NCBI GenBank assembly: GCA_964411675.1
Contig: CAYPLR010000018.1
Span: forward strand, 1-33,535
DNA length: 33,535 bases
Direction: 5' to 3'
Origin: JAAYBG01 sp964411675
GTDB lineage: Bacteria; Bacillota_I; Bacilli_A; ML615J-28; CAG-698
Both the position numbers and the translations under genes were made by a program. The notes under the pieces are model-generated. The model saw only the letters and a list, made by a program, of their open reading frames with translations. It did no database searches and had not been told where the DNA came from. Shown piece by piece: positions 24,006 through 30,904 of the stretch. How positions within the stretch are numbered: the stretch's first letter is position 1; each line of letters starts with the position of its first letter.

Positions 24006-24020
24006 CTAAAGGAGATAACT

Positions 24021-24875
24021 ATGACTCAAAAAATTGCAACCATTGTATGTGGTAACTCAGGAATTGACTATATTAACCATCCTTACAATATCGATGTTTT
24101 TCGTTCTATCTTGTTTATTGATCAAGAAGAATACACCGATTTCATCGATATTACAGCTGACGACTTTTATAAACAGCTCAATCTTAATCCAAACCTTGAT
24201 ATTAAAACCTCACAAACAGCTACAGGCCTTATGCTTGATGTATATAAACGCTTAGAAACAGAAGGATACACAGATGCTATCGTAGTAACCATCTCTAGTC
24301 ACTTAAGCGGAACCTATCAAAACGCTGTTTTAGCTGCTGATATGGCAGAAACATTAAAAGTTCATGTTTTCGATTCAAAATCTGTTGCCTATCCAGAAGC
24401 GAAGCTCGCTTTAGTCTGTGCTGAAATGGCAAAAAGCAACCATAGTGTTGAAGAGATATTATCGAAATTAAATGATATCCGTGACAATTCACAAATATAC
24501 TTTACGGTTGACACCTTGAAATATCTTGTAAAAAATGGTAGATTAAGCGTAGCAAAAGGATTCCTAGGTAATCTATTTAAATTAAAACCTCTTCTTTGGG
24601 TTAATAAAGAAGGGATTATTGAAACACTTGAAAAAATAAGAACAAGCAAAAAAGCCTTAGAACATTTAAAAGAAAAGTTCTTTGAAGAGACAAAAGACAT
24701 CAAAATCGAGCCTTTTGTCATATATACCATTAATAAACAGCTAGCCGAAGCTATAGCTTCAGAAATAAAAGCACGTTATCCTTACATCACAGACATTCCC
24801 TTACAACCATTAACCCCTGTGGTTGGAGCCCATGCTGGTCCTGGTGCTTATGCTCTCGGCTACATTAAGAAATAA
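24021..24875 (+). CDS. DegV family fatty-acid-binding protein (FakB-like)
   Basis: 284 aa. DegV/FakB proteins bind a fatty acid and present it to the kinase FakA, giving acyl phosphate for phospholipid synthesis. Visible: KIATIVCGNSGID at the N terminus, the fatty-acid carboxylate site TSQTATG, the family motif ISSHLSGTYQNAVLAAD, FDSKSVAYPEAKLAL, VDTLKYLVKNGRLSVAKGFLGNLFKLKPLL, and the C-terminal VGAHAGPGAYALGY. All are typical. The ATG at 24021 follows AAGGAG by 7 nt; an in-frame upstream ATG at 23982 lies inside the operator and lacks an RBS. It is followed after 16 nt by a FabT-like regulator. No FakA is in the window. Confidence 0.92.
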   Translation: MTQKIATIVCGNSGIDYINHPYNIDVFRSILFIDQEEYTDFIDITADDFYKQLNLNPNLDIKTSQTATGLMLDVYKRLETEGYTDAIVVTISSHLSGTYQNAVLAADMAETLKVHVFDSKSVAYPEAKLALVCAEMAKSNHSVEEILSKLNDIRDNSQIYFTVDTLKYLVKNGRLSVAKGFLGNLFKLKPLLWVNKEGIIETLEKIRTSKKALEHLKEKFFEETKDIKIEPFVIYTINKQLAEAIASEIKARYPYITDIPLQPLTPVVGAHAGPGAYALGYIKK

Positions 24876-24891
24876 AAAATAGGAAAGAGGG

Positions 24892-25335
24892 ATGGTCTTG
24901 CAAAAATCACAATTACTGATTAATGAATTACTAGTAGAAGTGTTTAATCATATTCTAAGTATCGAAGAAGAAACCTTACGAAAAAGAGGGATTCTTCTTT
25001 CCATGAATGAAGTGCACATCCTTGAAGCAATTGAAAACGAAATTGAACCTACTATGTCTAATCTTGCTCGTAAACTAAGGATAACAACTGGTACATTAAC
25101 AACAAATATTGATCGTTTAGTAGCAAAAAACTATGTTTTGCGCTATCAAGAAGAATCTGATCGTCGTAAAGTTTTAGTAAAACTCGCTAAGCCTGCATAT
25201 GATATTTTAAAAGAACACAATAAATTTCATAATGAAATGATTGATTCTCTCTTTTTAGATATGCATTTAGATGAAGACGAACTCTTAATTAAATCACTAG
25301 AAAACATTTCTAATTATTTTAAAAACAAATATTAA
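24892..25335 (+). CDS. MarR family regulator, FabT-like
   Basis: 147-aa winged-helix repressor. The first 100 residues carry the marks of FabT, the fatty-acid-synthesis repressor of streptococci and relatives: LVEVFNHILSIEEETLRKRG, SMNEVHILEAIE, TMSNLARKLRITTGTLTTNIDRLVAKNYVLR with the recognition helix, and DRRKVLVKL in the wing, then a helical dimer segment with HNKFHNEMIDSLFLDM. FabT represses fab genes with acyl-ACP as corepressor. Cotranscription with degV (16-nt gap) and the paired palindromes at the shared promoter suggest autoregulation. Start could be ATG 24892 or TTG 24898. Assignment to FabT is from remembered sequence pattern, not from alignment. Confidence 0.8.
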   Translation: MVLQKSQLLINELLVEVFNHILSIEEETLRKRGILLSMNEVHILEAIENEIEPTMSNLARKLRITTGTLTTNIDRLVAKNYVLRYQEESDRRKVLVKLAKPAYDILKEHNKFHNEMIDSLFLDMHLDEDELLIKSLENISNYFKNKY

Positions 25336-25381
25336 TTGTTTGTTTCCTCCCTAATTAATACTGACAGTAATCGATACTTAA

Positions 25382-25410
25382 TTGACTTTTTCCTCAAAAA
25401 AGTGTATATT
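25382..25410 (+). promoter_or_regulatory. Promoter of the degenerate ABC ATPase gene
   Basis: TTGACT (25382-25387), exactly 17 nt, and TATATT (25405-25410), about 30 nt before the ATG. Close to consensus. Confidence 0.75.
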
Positions 25411-25441
25411 GTACTTAGGAAATAGTGATAGGTGAAGGTTT

Positions 25442-26335
25442 ATGTCAGTTTTAATTTGCGATAATCTAACTAAAATTTATAAAGATCATAATTCAATCAA
25501 ATGTTTTAGTTATAATTTTCTAGATAACCAAATATATGCCATTATTGGGCGAAGTGACTCTGGTAAAGATATGCTATTACAATTAATGACTGCAACTGTA
25601 AAACCTACTGAAGGAAATGTATATTTGGATGGAGATTTTCTAACAAACAATAGTGAAAATCTTAATCGCTTATGTCACATTTCCAAGAGTACCGTCTTTC
25701 CTGACTATATCACAGTTAAGACTATCTTTCGAGAAATGCAAGAAAAATATCCAAAGTGGGATAATTTCTACGCTTATTTTTTACTAGACCACTTCAATAT
25801 CAAACACAACGCAACCTTTTCATCCCTTTTAAATAATAAACGGTGTTTACTTTTCAATATCATTGCACTAGCTTCTAAAGCAAACATTACTTTTTTTGAT
25901 GATTCTATTGAAGATGTTGATATCAAAGATCGTTATGATTTCTTCTATTTCTTATATTCTCATCATCAATTCTATCCACGCACCATTATTTTCGCCATTG
26001 AAAATGTTGATGAAGTTGACTACATCTTCGATAAAATTCTATTCTTAGACAAAGGGAAACTCATAGAATTCTTTACAACGGAAGAGATAAAAAATAATTT
26101 TTGTTATCTTTCTGGAAAAGCTGAGGTTCTAAAATCATTAATCAATGGCATTAAAGTAATCGGTGTTGAAGATCGTGGGAAGTACTTAACAGTGTGTATT
26201 CGGAAAAAATTAAATAAAGATGAAATCCGAAAATTTCAAAAATATTTAATTAAAATATCAGAAGTACCCATTCAAAAAATCTTTATTTATTTAATCAAAC
26301 TAAGAGAATTAAAAGAGAAAAAATTAGAGCAATAA
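25442..26335 (+). CDS. Degenerate YtrB-like ABC ATPase domain protein
   Basis: 297 aa with the overall shape of YtrB-type ABC ATPases (ICDNLTKIYKDH..., KPTEGNVYLDGD, the family-typical FREMQEKYPKWDNFYAYFLLDHFNI, and FDKILFLDKGKLIEF), but every ATP-handling motif is changed. Walker A is GRSDSGKD at 36-43 (Gly replaced by D39 and Ser/Thr by D43). The Q-loop Gln is replaced (K82). The LSGGQ site reads SSLLNNK near 127-133. Walker B ends FFDDS (D153-D154, no Glu). The H-loop His is E187. The frame is open and it has a good promoter and terminator, so it is probably expressed. No permease or partner ATPase is adjacent. Possibly a regulatory or scaffold protein; ATP hydrolysis is unlikely. Confidence 0.75.
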   Translation: MSVLICDNLTKIYKDHNSIKCFSYNFLDNQIYAIIGRSDSGKDMLLQLMTATVKPTEGNVYLDGDFLTNNSENLNRLCHISKSTVFPDYITVKTIFREMQEKYPKWDNFYAYFLLDHFNIKHNATFSSLLNNKRCLLFNIIALASKANITFFDDSIEDVDIKDRYDFFYFLYSHHQFYPRTIIFAIENVDEVDYIFDKILFLDKGKLIEFFTTEEIKNNFCYLSGKAEVLKSLINGIKVIGVEDRGKYLTVCIRKKLNKDEIRKFQKYLIKISEVPIQKIFIYLIKLRELKEKKLEQ

Positions 26336-26361
26336 AAGCAAGTTTCAAAACTTGCTTTTTT
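26334..26361 (+). terminator. Intrinsic terminator after the degenerate ABC ATPase
   Basis: AAAAGCAAGT and ACTTGCTTTT arms around TTCAAA, then TTTTTTAT. The stop codon lies at its edge. Confidence 0.88.
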
Positions 26362-26404
26362 ATATATTCCCTAAGATTTCTATCCCTCCTTATATCCTTT
26401 TCAA

Positions 26405-26451
26405 AATAAAAAAGCACCAAAGATATATCCTATTTATTCTTTAGTGCTTTT
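26405..26451 (-). terminator. Intrinsic terminator after the DUF1146 gene
   Basis: 14-bp minus-strand stem (26451-26438 with 26423-26410), one G-T wobble that would be an A-C mismatch on the plus strand, followed by TTTATTTTG. It ends the rpiB-upp operon. Confidence 0.85.
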
Positions 26452-26460
26452 ATATAATAT

Positions 26461-26691
26461 TTATGATATCGAGCCTATTATTAGTTTTATTGCATAAACA
26501 ATTGCTGAAAAAGCAAAAGCAACAATAAAAGCTAAAGATATACTTAAAACAAGAGTCAATAATTTAATTTGCCATGTTGAGTTAGGACGAAAAAACTTTG
26601 AAAAATCAAGTGCCATAAAAGCATGATAACAGGCAAATGCTAGCGGTATAAAAATAATGAAAAACCACATTAAAATTAGATAATCAAACAT
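26461..26691 (-). CDS. DUF1146 (YwzB-like) small membrane protein
   Basis: 76 aa with two hydrophobic helices (about 4-26 and 43-70), separated by the family-typical FFRPNSTWQIKLLTLVLS stretch. Found in Bacilli, function unknown; in B. subtilis ywzB is next to the ATP synthase operon. Its ATG overlaps the end of the PduO-like gene by 8 nt, so it is the last gene of this unit. Confidence 0.75.
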   Translation of the reverse strand: MFDYLILMWFFIIFIPLAFACYHAFMALDFSKFFRPNSTWQIKLLTLVLSISLAFIVAFAFSAIVYAIKLIIGSIS

Positions 26692-27181
26692 TTATTTCTT
26701 CCTCATATCTACCTAGTATAAATAACAAATCAGATAAACGATTTACATATTGTAATACTTCTTTCGATATCCTCTGTTTTTTTGCTAGAGAGACTAAGCG
26801 GCGTTCAAAACGACGACATACTGTTCTAGCAACTTGAATTGAAGCACTGGAAGGTTTTGTCCCTAATTCAATAAAGGTATTTACTTTAGGTAATTTATCA
26901 CTATATTCATCAATCACTCTTTCAATATCTTCAACATCTTCCTTGGAAATCTTAGTTTTCCCATATCCAATTGCATCCCCACTGACAATGAACAGTTTTT
27001 TAATAATTGTTTTTATTAGAGAAATGATTGGAGTGTTATTGTTAAAGGTGTTTGCTAGTGTAAGGTGAGCAATTAATTCATCTACCGTTCCCTCTACTTC
27101 AATTCGTAAGTCGTCTTTATCAACACGCTCTAAGATAATTGAAGTTGTGAGATTATCACCTGTTTTCGTATAAATTTTCAT
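26684..27181 (-). CDS. PduO-type ATP:cob(I)alamin adenosyltransferase-like protein
   Basis: 165 aa, shorter than typical (about 185-190). Family marks: YTKTGDNLTTSIILERVDKDDLRIEVEGTVDEL at the N terminus (matching TGDxGxT...RVxKdD...GTvDEL), the ARTVCRRFERR helix with the conserved arginines, and the C-terminal VNRLSDLLFILGRYEE. Differences from active enzymes: the usual FxxPGG loop reads FIELGTK, the Gly of TGDxG is Leu, and the His before the AR helix is Gln. The known reaction is transfer of adenosyl from ATP to cobalamin; activity here is uncertain. Between upp (39 nt) and DUF1146 (8-nt overlap). Confidence 0.75.
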   Translation of the reverse strand: MKIYTKTGDNLTTSIILERVDKDDLRIEVEGTVDELIAHLTLANTFNNNTPIISLIKTIIKKLFIVSGDAIGYGKTKISKEDVEDIERVIDEYSDKLPKVNTFIELGTKPSSASIQVARTVCRRFERRLVSLAKKQRISKEVLQYVNRLSDLLFILGRYEEEINV

Positions 27182-27220
27182 AGTTTATCAACTCCTTTCA
27201 TTACTTATGGATATTTTAAA

Positions 27221-27850
27221 CTACTTTGTTCCGTATAGTCGATCTCCACAATCTCCTAAACCAGGAATGATATACCCCTTATCGTTTAATTTTTCATCAA
27301 GAGCAGCAAGGAAGATATCCACATCAGGATGTGCTTCTTGTACCCGTTTAACACCTTCAGGTGCACCAACAAGCCCTACATAACTAATGTTTTTTGCTCC
27401 TTTTCTTTTTAATACATCAATTGCATGGACGACACTTCCCCCTGTAGCTAACATAGGATCAACAAGTAAAACAACTGCTTCTGTTATAATACTAGGAAAC
27501 TTGGCATAGTATTCTTTGGGTTCTAATGTTTCTTCATCGCGATACAAACCAATATGACCTACTTTAGCTGTGGGAATTAATGTTGTAATCCCATCAACCA
27601 TTCCTAATCCTGCTCGAAGAATTGGTACTACCACAACTTCTTTTGCTAGGATATATGTCTTTGCAATACCAACTGGAGTTTTTACTTCAATTTCTTTTGT
27701 TGGTAATTTTCGAGTTACTTCATAAGCCATCAACATACCAATTTCTGATACGGTCTGGCGAAAGTCTTTTGTTCCTGTTCTTTCATCACGAATTAATGCT
27801 AATTTGTGATCAATTAAGGGATGGTTTAAGATTACAAGTTTTCCATTCAT
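27221..27850 (-). CDS. upp: Uracil phosphoribosyltransferase
   Basis: Pyrimidine salvage: uracil + PRPP to UMP. 209 aa, the normal length. Visible: IDHKLALIRDERTGTKDFRQTVSEIGMLMAYEVTR, the VPILRAGLGMVDGI stretch, HIGLYRDEETLEPKEYYAKFP, and the PRPP-binding VLLVDPMLATGGSVVHAID, ending with GDCGDRLYGTK. The ATG overlaps the rpiB TGA by 4 nt. Confidence 0.97.
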   Translation of the reverse strand: MNGKLVILNHPLIDHKLALIRDERTGTKDFRQTVSEIGMLMAYEVTRKLPTKEIEVKTPVGIAKTYILAKEVVVVPILRAGLGMVDGITTLIPTAKVGHIGLYRDEETLEPKEYYAKFPSIITEAVVLLVDPMLATGGSVVHAIDVLKRKGAKNISYVGLVGAPEGVKRVQEAHPDVDIFLAALDEKLNDKGYIIPGLGDCGDRLYGTK

Positions 27851-28287
27851 TTTTCTTCTACCTCTTTAATCATGTTCACTCGTCTTGAGTGCCTTTCTCC
27901 TAAGAAGCTTTCTTCTAGGAATATTAGTACATACTTAATTGCTTCTTCGAAGGGGGTGTATTTTGCACCCAAACAAATAATATTACTATCATTATGTTGA
28001 CGTGATAACTTTGCTGCATCTTCATTCATTACCAATGCCGCTCTAATACCTTTGAATTTATTAGCTACAACCGACATACCAATTCCCGTTGTACAAATAA
28101 GGATTCCTTTTGTATCGATATCATTTTGAACATCACGAGCTACACGTCGCGCATAAAAAGGATAATCAACACTTTCAGGACCCGAACATCCTTGATCATT
28201 TACTTTATATCCCTTTTCTTTTAACGCGATTATCAATTGTTCTTTTAATCGATAGCCCCCGTGATCACTTCCAATACTAATAATCAT
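27847..28287 (-). CDS. rpiB: Ribose-5-phosphate isomerase B
   Basis: Converts ribose 5-phosphate and ribulose 5-phosphate in the pentose phosphate pathway. 146 aa. Visible: ISIGSDHGGYRLKEQLI at the N terminus (Asp-His pair), DYPFYARRVARDV, and GILICTTGIGMSVVANKFKGIRAALV with the catalytic Cys in the CxTGIGMS motif, then HNDSNIICLGAKY. Good RBS (GGAGG, 8 nt). It heads the rpiB-upp unit; the first step of salvage uses the PRPP that ribose 5-phosphate supplies. Confidence 0.96.
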   Translation of the reverse strand: MIISIGSDHGGYRLKEQLIIALKEKGYKVNDQGCSGPESVDYPFYARRVARDVQNDIDTKGILICTTGIGMSVVANKFKGIRAALVMNEDAAKLSRQHNDSNIICLGAKYTPFEEAIKYVLIFLEESFLGERHSRRVNMIKEVEEK

Positions 28288-28308
28288 AGATCTTTCCTCC
28301 TTTTTAGC

Positions 28309-28337
28309 ATTATATCATAAAATAATCTCAATTTCTA
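28309..28337 (-). promoter_or_regulatory. Promoter of the rpiB-upp unit
   Basis: On the minus strand TAGAAA (28337-28332), a 17-nt spacer ending TGA and TATAAT (28314-28309); extended -10 type. Confidence 0.65.
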
Positions 28338-28387
28338 CACAAAAAAAGAATATTAAAATATTTAATTTTACTTTTAAAAATCATTTT

Positions 28388-28416
28388 ATAAAAAAGTATG
28401 GCTCTTACCACACTTT
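28388..28416 (-). terminator. Intrinsic terminator after the GDPD gene
   Basis: Minus-strand AAAGTGTGG-TAAGAG-CCATACTTT (9-bp stem, one G-T pair) followed by TTTATAA; the T-run begins in the stem end. Confidence 0.8.
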
Positions 28417-28422
28417 ATAAAA

Positions 28423-29427
28423 TCATTCATAATCGGATAAAACTTCAGTTAATAACTTAGGATTATCCGTCATTATAGCATCTACTCCCATATCAATTAG
28501 CATTCGCATATCGGATTCCTCATTAATTGTCCAATACTGCACAGCAATATTACATCGATGAGCTCTATCAATATAATTTTGTTTCGCTAATTGTAATTTT
28601 ATTCCCTTTAATTCATAAGACATAGGGATTTGTAGGCAAACAAACGAGCCCTTATAAAGTAAATTAACACCCAGCATTTGTGTAATGATAAACTTTGCTG
28701 CTGTTCCAATCGAAGCACCTGTTAACAGTTCTGGATAAGTTTCCTCTAAGTATTGAGAAATCTCTGTATGGAAAGTACCAATCACTACTTTACTGGCTAA
28801 TTTAGGATAATTAATGGTCAAAAACTTATGTAATATATCAGCAGCTTCTTTTCCCAAATCTCCCTCATTCTTTATCTCAACAATATATAATAACTCAGGA
28901 TAATCTTCGTAATATCGAGCAAACAAATCAGCAATTCTTACAATACTTAAATTGTTTGTCGTGATGATATCTTTTCGATCTTCCTTACTCACGCCAACCA
29001 ATAATTTTTCATAGGGTTTGTTTTGGTTTTGATCTTCAAACTTGTAACCGAAATTAAAATTTTGCAATTCTTCATAAGTATAATTGATAACATAATGTCG
29101 ATCTGTATTTCCTGTTACTTCTTCAACATCGCAATAAGAATTAATATACATATTATGAATAATCACCAATTCTTTGTCTTTTGTTAAGCATAAATCCATT
29201 TCTAAAACATCAACATCATACTCCGTCATACAAGCATCAAATGCTTTAATTGTGTTTTCAGGATTTAAAACCTTTCCTCCACGATGAGCAACAACCATTG
29301 GCTTATCTTCTACTGTAATAAACGGATTTTCCTCAATCACATGTTTGGGTGGAATTAAATTAATAATAGTGATAAAAATAGCAATTATTAGAATGATTAA
29401 CAGTAAGATTCTGAAACTCTTCTTCAT
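28423..29427 (-). CDS. Membrane-anchored glycerophosphodiester phosphodiesterase
   Basis: 334 aa with an N-terminal hydrophobic anchor (about 6-25) and an extracellular GDPD domain. It hydrolyses glycerophosphodiesters from lipid or teichoic-acid turnover to glycerol 3-phosphate and an alcohol. Visible: VAHRGGKVLNPENTIKAF (first catalytic His), VDVLEMDLCLTKDKELVIIHN (metal ligands Glu and Asp and the second His), IVEIKNEG (third acid ligand), and MRMLIDMGVDAIMTDNP at the end. The usual HD pair after TKD reads HN, but that Asp is not a metal ligand in solved enzymes, so activity is likely. It is 18 nt after DUF2130, with only a weak RBS (AAGAGA). Confidence 0.88.
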   Translation of the reverse strand: MKKSFRILLLIILIIAIFITIINLIPPKHVIEENPFITVEDKPMVVAHRGGKVLNPENTIKAFDACMTEYDVDVLEMDLCLTKDKELVIIHNMYINSYCDVEEVTGNTDRHYVINYTYEELQNFNFGYKFEDQNQNKPYEKLLVGVSKEDRKDIITTNNLSIVRIADLFARYYEDYPELLYIVEIKNEGDLGKEAADILHKFLTINYPKLASKVVIGTFHTEISQYLEETYPELLTGASIGTAAKFIITQMLGVNLLYKGSFVCLQIPMSYELKGIKLQLAKQNYIDRAHRCNIAVQYWTINEESDMRMLIDMGVDAIMTDNPKLLTEVLSDYE

Positions 29428-29445
29428 TGTTTATCTCTTTTCTCT

Positions 29446-30693
29446 TTATTTTTCTTTATTTATCTTATTTATTTTATTGGTTATTTTAGTAATGTTGAAG
29501 TTTTCAATCTTACTTTTTATTGTTTCCAATACTGAACTGGTTAAGATTTCACTAGAAGCTATAATTTTTCCTGCTGATTCCATAATTTTAGTTGCATTCG
29601 TTGTGATATCTTTTATCTGCTTTTCTAATTTTTCTAATGGCTTATCCAAAATCTCATTTTTCATTTTTTCAAATTGATCCATAATTTCTTGGCTATCTTT
29701 AAATTGTTCTGCTTCTTCTACTGTCTTTAATAACAATTCCTTATATTTCAAACCCATTGCCGAAACAATACTTAAGAAGGTTATAAAATATTGGGGTCTA
29801 ACCATGTACATTTTCTCATATCCTTCGATACGACGAATGGGTACATCGTTAGCTTGATCCCACTCTAATTCACTAATTAATAACGCATACTCACATTGTT
29901 TTTTATTACGGTCTTTGTCTAGTTTTGCATAATGATCTGAATTCTTCTTTTTATTAACAGAATTAGGATCTTCGCTCTTCATTTCACAGGCCACTGAAGT
30001 TAACATTTCATTTTCTAGTTTTGCTTCTGTTGCATAGACTTTAAAAATGTAGTCGGCTTTTGTTCCTTTAAATTCTCCCTCTTCTTTAACTGAAGTGTTA
30101 TCTTTTTCCCAAGTGCAAGTATGAAAACCGCTTTGTGAATAACTGACGTATTCATTGTTACACCAATTTTCTAATTCTTCCCCGATTCTCTTAATACTTA
30201 ATGCAGATTTAGCTAATCGCAAATTACTAATTTCTTCTTTCTGAGAAAACAATTCTTTTTGCAATTCTTGTTCTCTTTGAATTACGGCTATCTTTACCTC
30301 ATTTTCTTTTTCTTGTAGGTTTATTTTTAATTGTTGAATAGTATTTTGTAATTCTTTTTCTTTCTGATTTACAGCGATAATTATTTCATTTTCTTTTTCT
30401 TTTTCAAACTGCTTTTTTTGATATTCTAAATCTTTTTCATACTTTGTTATTTTCTCTTTTAATTTTTCTGTTTGAATAGCAATATCTCTATCTTTTTCAA
30501 CGTTCAATTTTTCCTTCACTTCTTTTAAACGCTTTTGATATTCTTCATCTCTTGCTTCTTCAATTCTTTTGATTAATGCTGAATTATCGACTTGGTTGAG
30601 TGATAATAAATCAATTTCGTCCCCTTTTTTCGCATCTACATTTAATTGTATTGTATTGGAATCAATGATTATAACATTTGTTATTTTAGCCAT
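29446..30693 (-). CDS. DUF2130 protein, coiled coil plus nuclease-like domain
   Basis: 415 aa. Residues about 45-170 are a long charged coiled coil (RIEEARDEEYQKRLKEVKEKL...). The C-terminal domain, starting SIKRIGEELENWCNNEY, is DUF2130: GTKADYIFKVYA, ACEMKSEDPN and a YAKLDKDRNKKQCEYALLISELEWD stretch. The Asp in ADYIF and the Glu-x-Lys in CEMKSE are the D...ExK pattern of PD-(D/E)xK nuclease folds, to which I believe DUF2130 is related. Later GYEKMYMVRPQYFITFLSIV is conserved, and a helical tail follows. Function of the family is unknown. RBS GAGGAGG before ATG. It shares a transcript with GDPD. Confidence 0.8.
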   Translation of the reverse strand: MAKITNVIIIDSNTIQLNVDAKKGDEIDLLSLNQVDNSALIKRIEEARDEEYQKRLKEVKEKLNVEKDRDIAIQTEKLKEKITKYEKDLEYQKKQFEKEKENEIIIAVNQKEKELQNTIQQLKINLQEKENEVKIAVIQREQELQKELFSQKEEISNLRLAKSALSIKRIGEELENWCNNEYVSYSQSGFHTCTWEKDNTSVKEEGEFKGTKADYIFKVYATEAKLENEMLTSVACEMKSEDPNSVNKKKNSDHYAKLDKDRNKKQCEYALLISELEWDQANDVPIRRIEGYEKMYMVRPQYFITFLSIVSAMGLKYKELLLKTVEEAEQFKDSQEIMDQFEKMKNEILDKPLEKLEKQIKDITTNATKIMESAGKIIASSEILTSSVLETIKSKIENFNITKITNKINKINKEK

Positions 30694-30726
30694 TTTATTC
30701 CTCCTCTCCTATTTCTCTCTTTTTTA

Positions 30727-30755
30727 ATTATACTAGAAACCCATATTTAAAACAA
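30727..30755 (-). promoter_or_regulatory. Promoter of the DUF2130-GDPD unit
   Basis: On the minus strand TTGTTT (30755-30750), a 17-nt spacer and TATAAT (30732-30727), 34 nt before the ATG. Confidence 0.65.
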
Positions 30756-30771
30756 GTTTTATAAAAAATAC

Positions 30772-30786
30772 TCTTCTAGTAGAAGA
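30772..30786. promoter_or_regulatory. Perfect 15-bp palindrome between divergent genes
   Basis: TCTTCTA-G-TAGAAGA lies between the DUF2130 promoter and the aspartokinase promoter, just upstream of the former's -35. It may be an operator; no factor is known. Confidence 0.3.
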
Positions 30787-30845
30787 ATAGTTAATCACTT
30801 GTAATCTCTCAAACCATTATTCTTTCTCACTTTTTTACTTTTTTC

Positions 30846-30874
30846 TTAACAAAGCCTTTTTTCCATGATATAAT
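30846..30874 (+). promoter_or_regulatory. Promoter of the aspartokinase gene
   Basis: TTAACA (30846-30851), a 17-nt spacer ending TGA and TATAAT (30869-30874). The leader is only about 25 nt, so there is no room for a lysine riboswitch. Confidence 0.75.
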
Positions 30875-30904
30875 TATAAAAACTAATTATTATGAGGTGA
30901 ATAT

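Noticed and set aside
24295..24730. Minus-strand ORFs inside degV
   Set aside because: Antisense shadows of a well-conserved gene, without RBS or promoter.
29150..29180. GDPD as an inactive enzyme because HD reads HN
   Set aside because: The changed residue is not one of the metal ligands; both catalytic His and all three acid ligands are present.
30875..30904. Lysine riboswitch before the aspartokinase gene
   Set aside because: The promoter leaves a leader of only about 25 nt.
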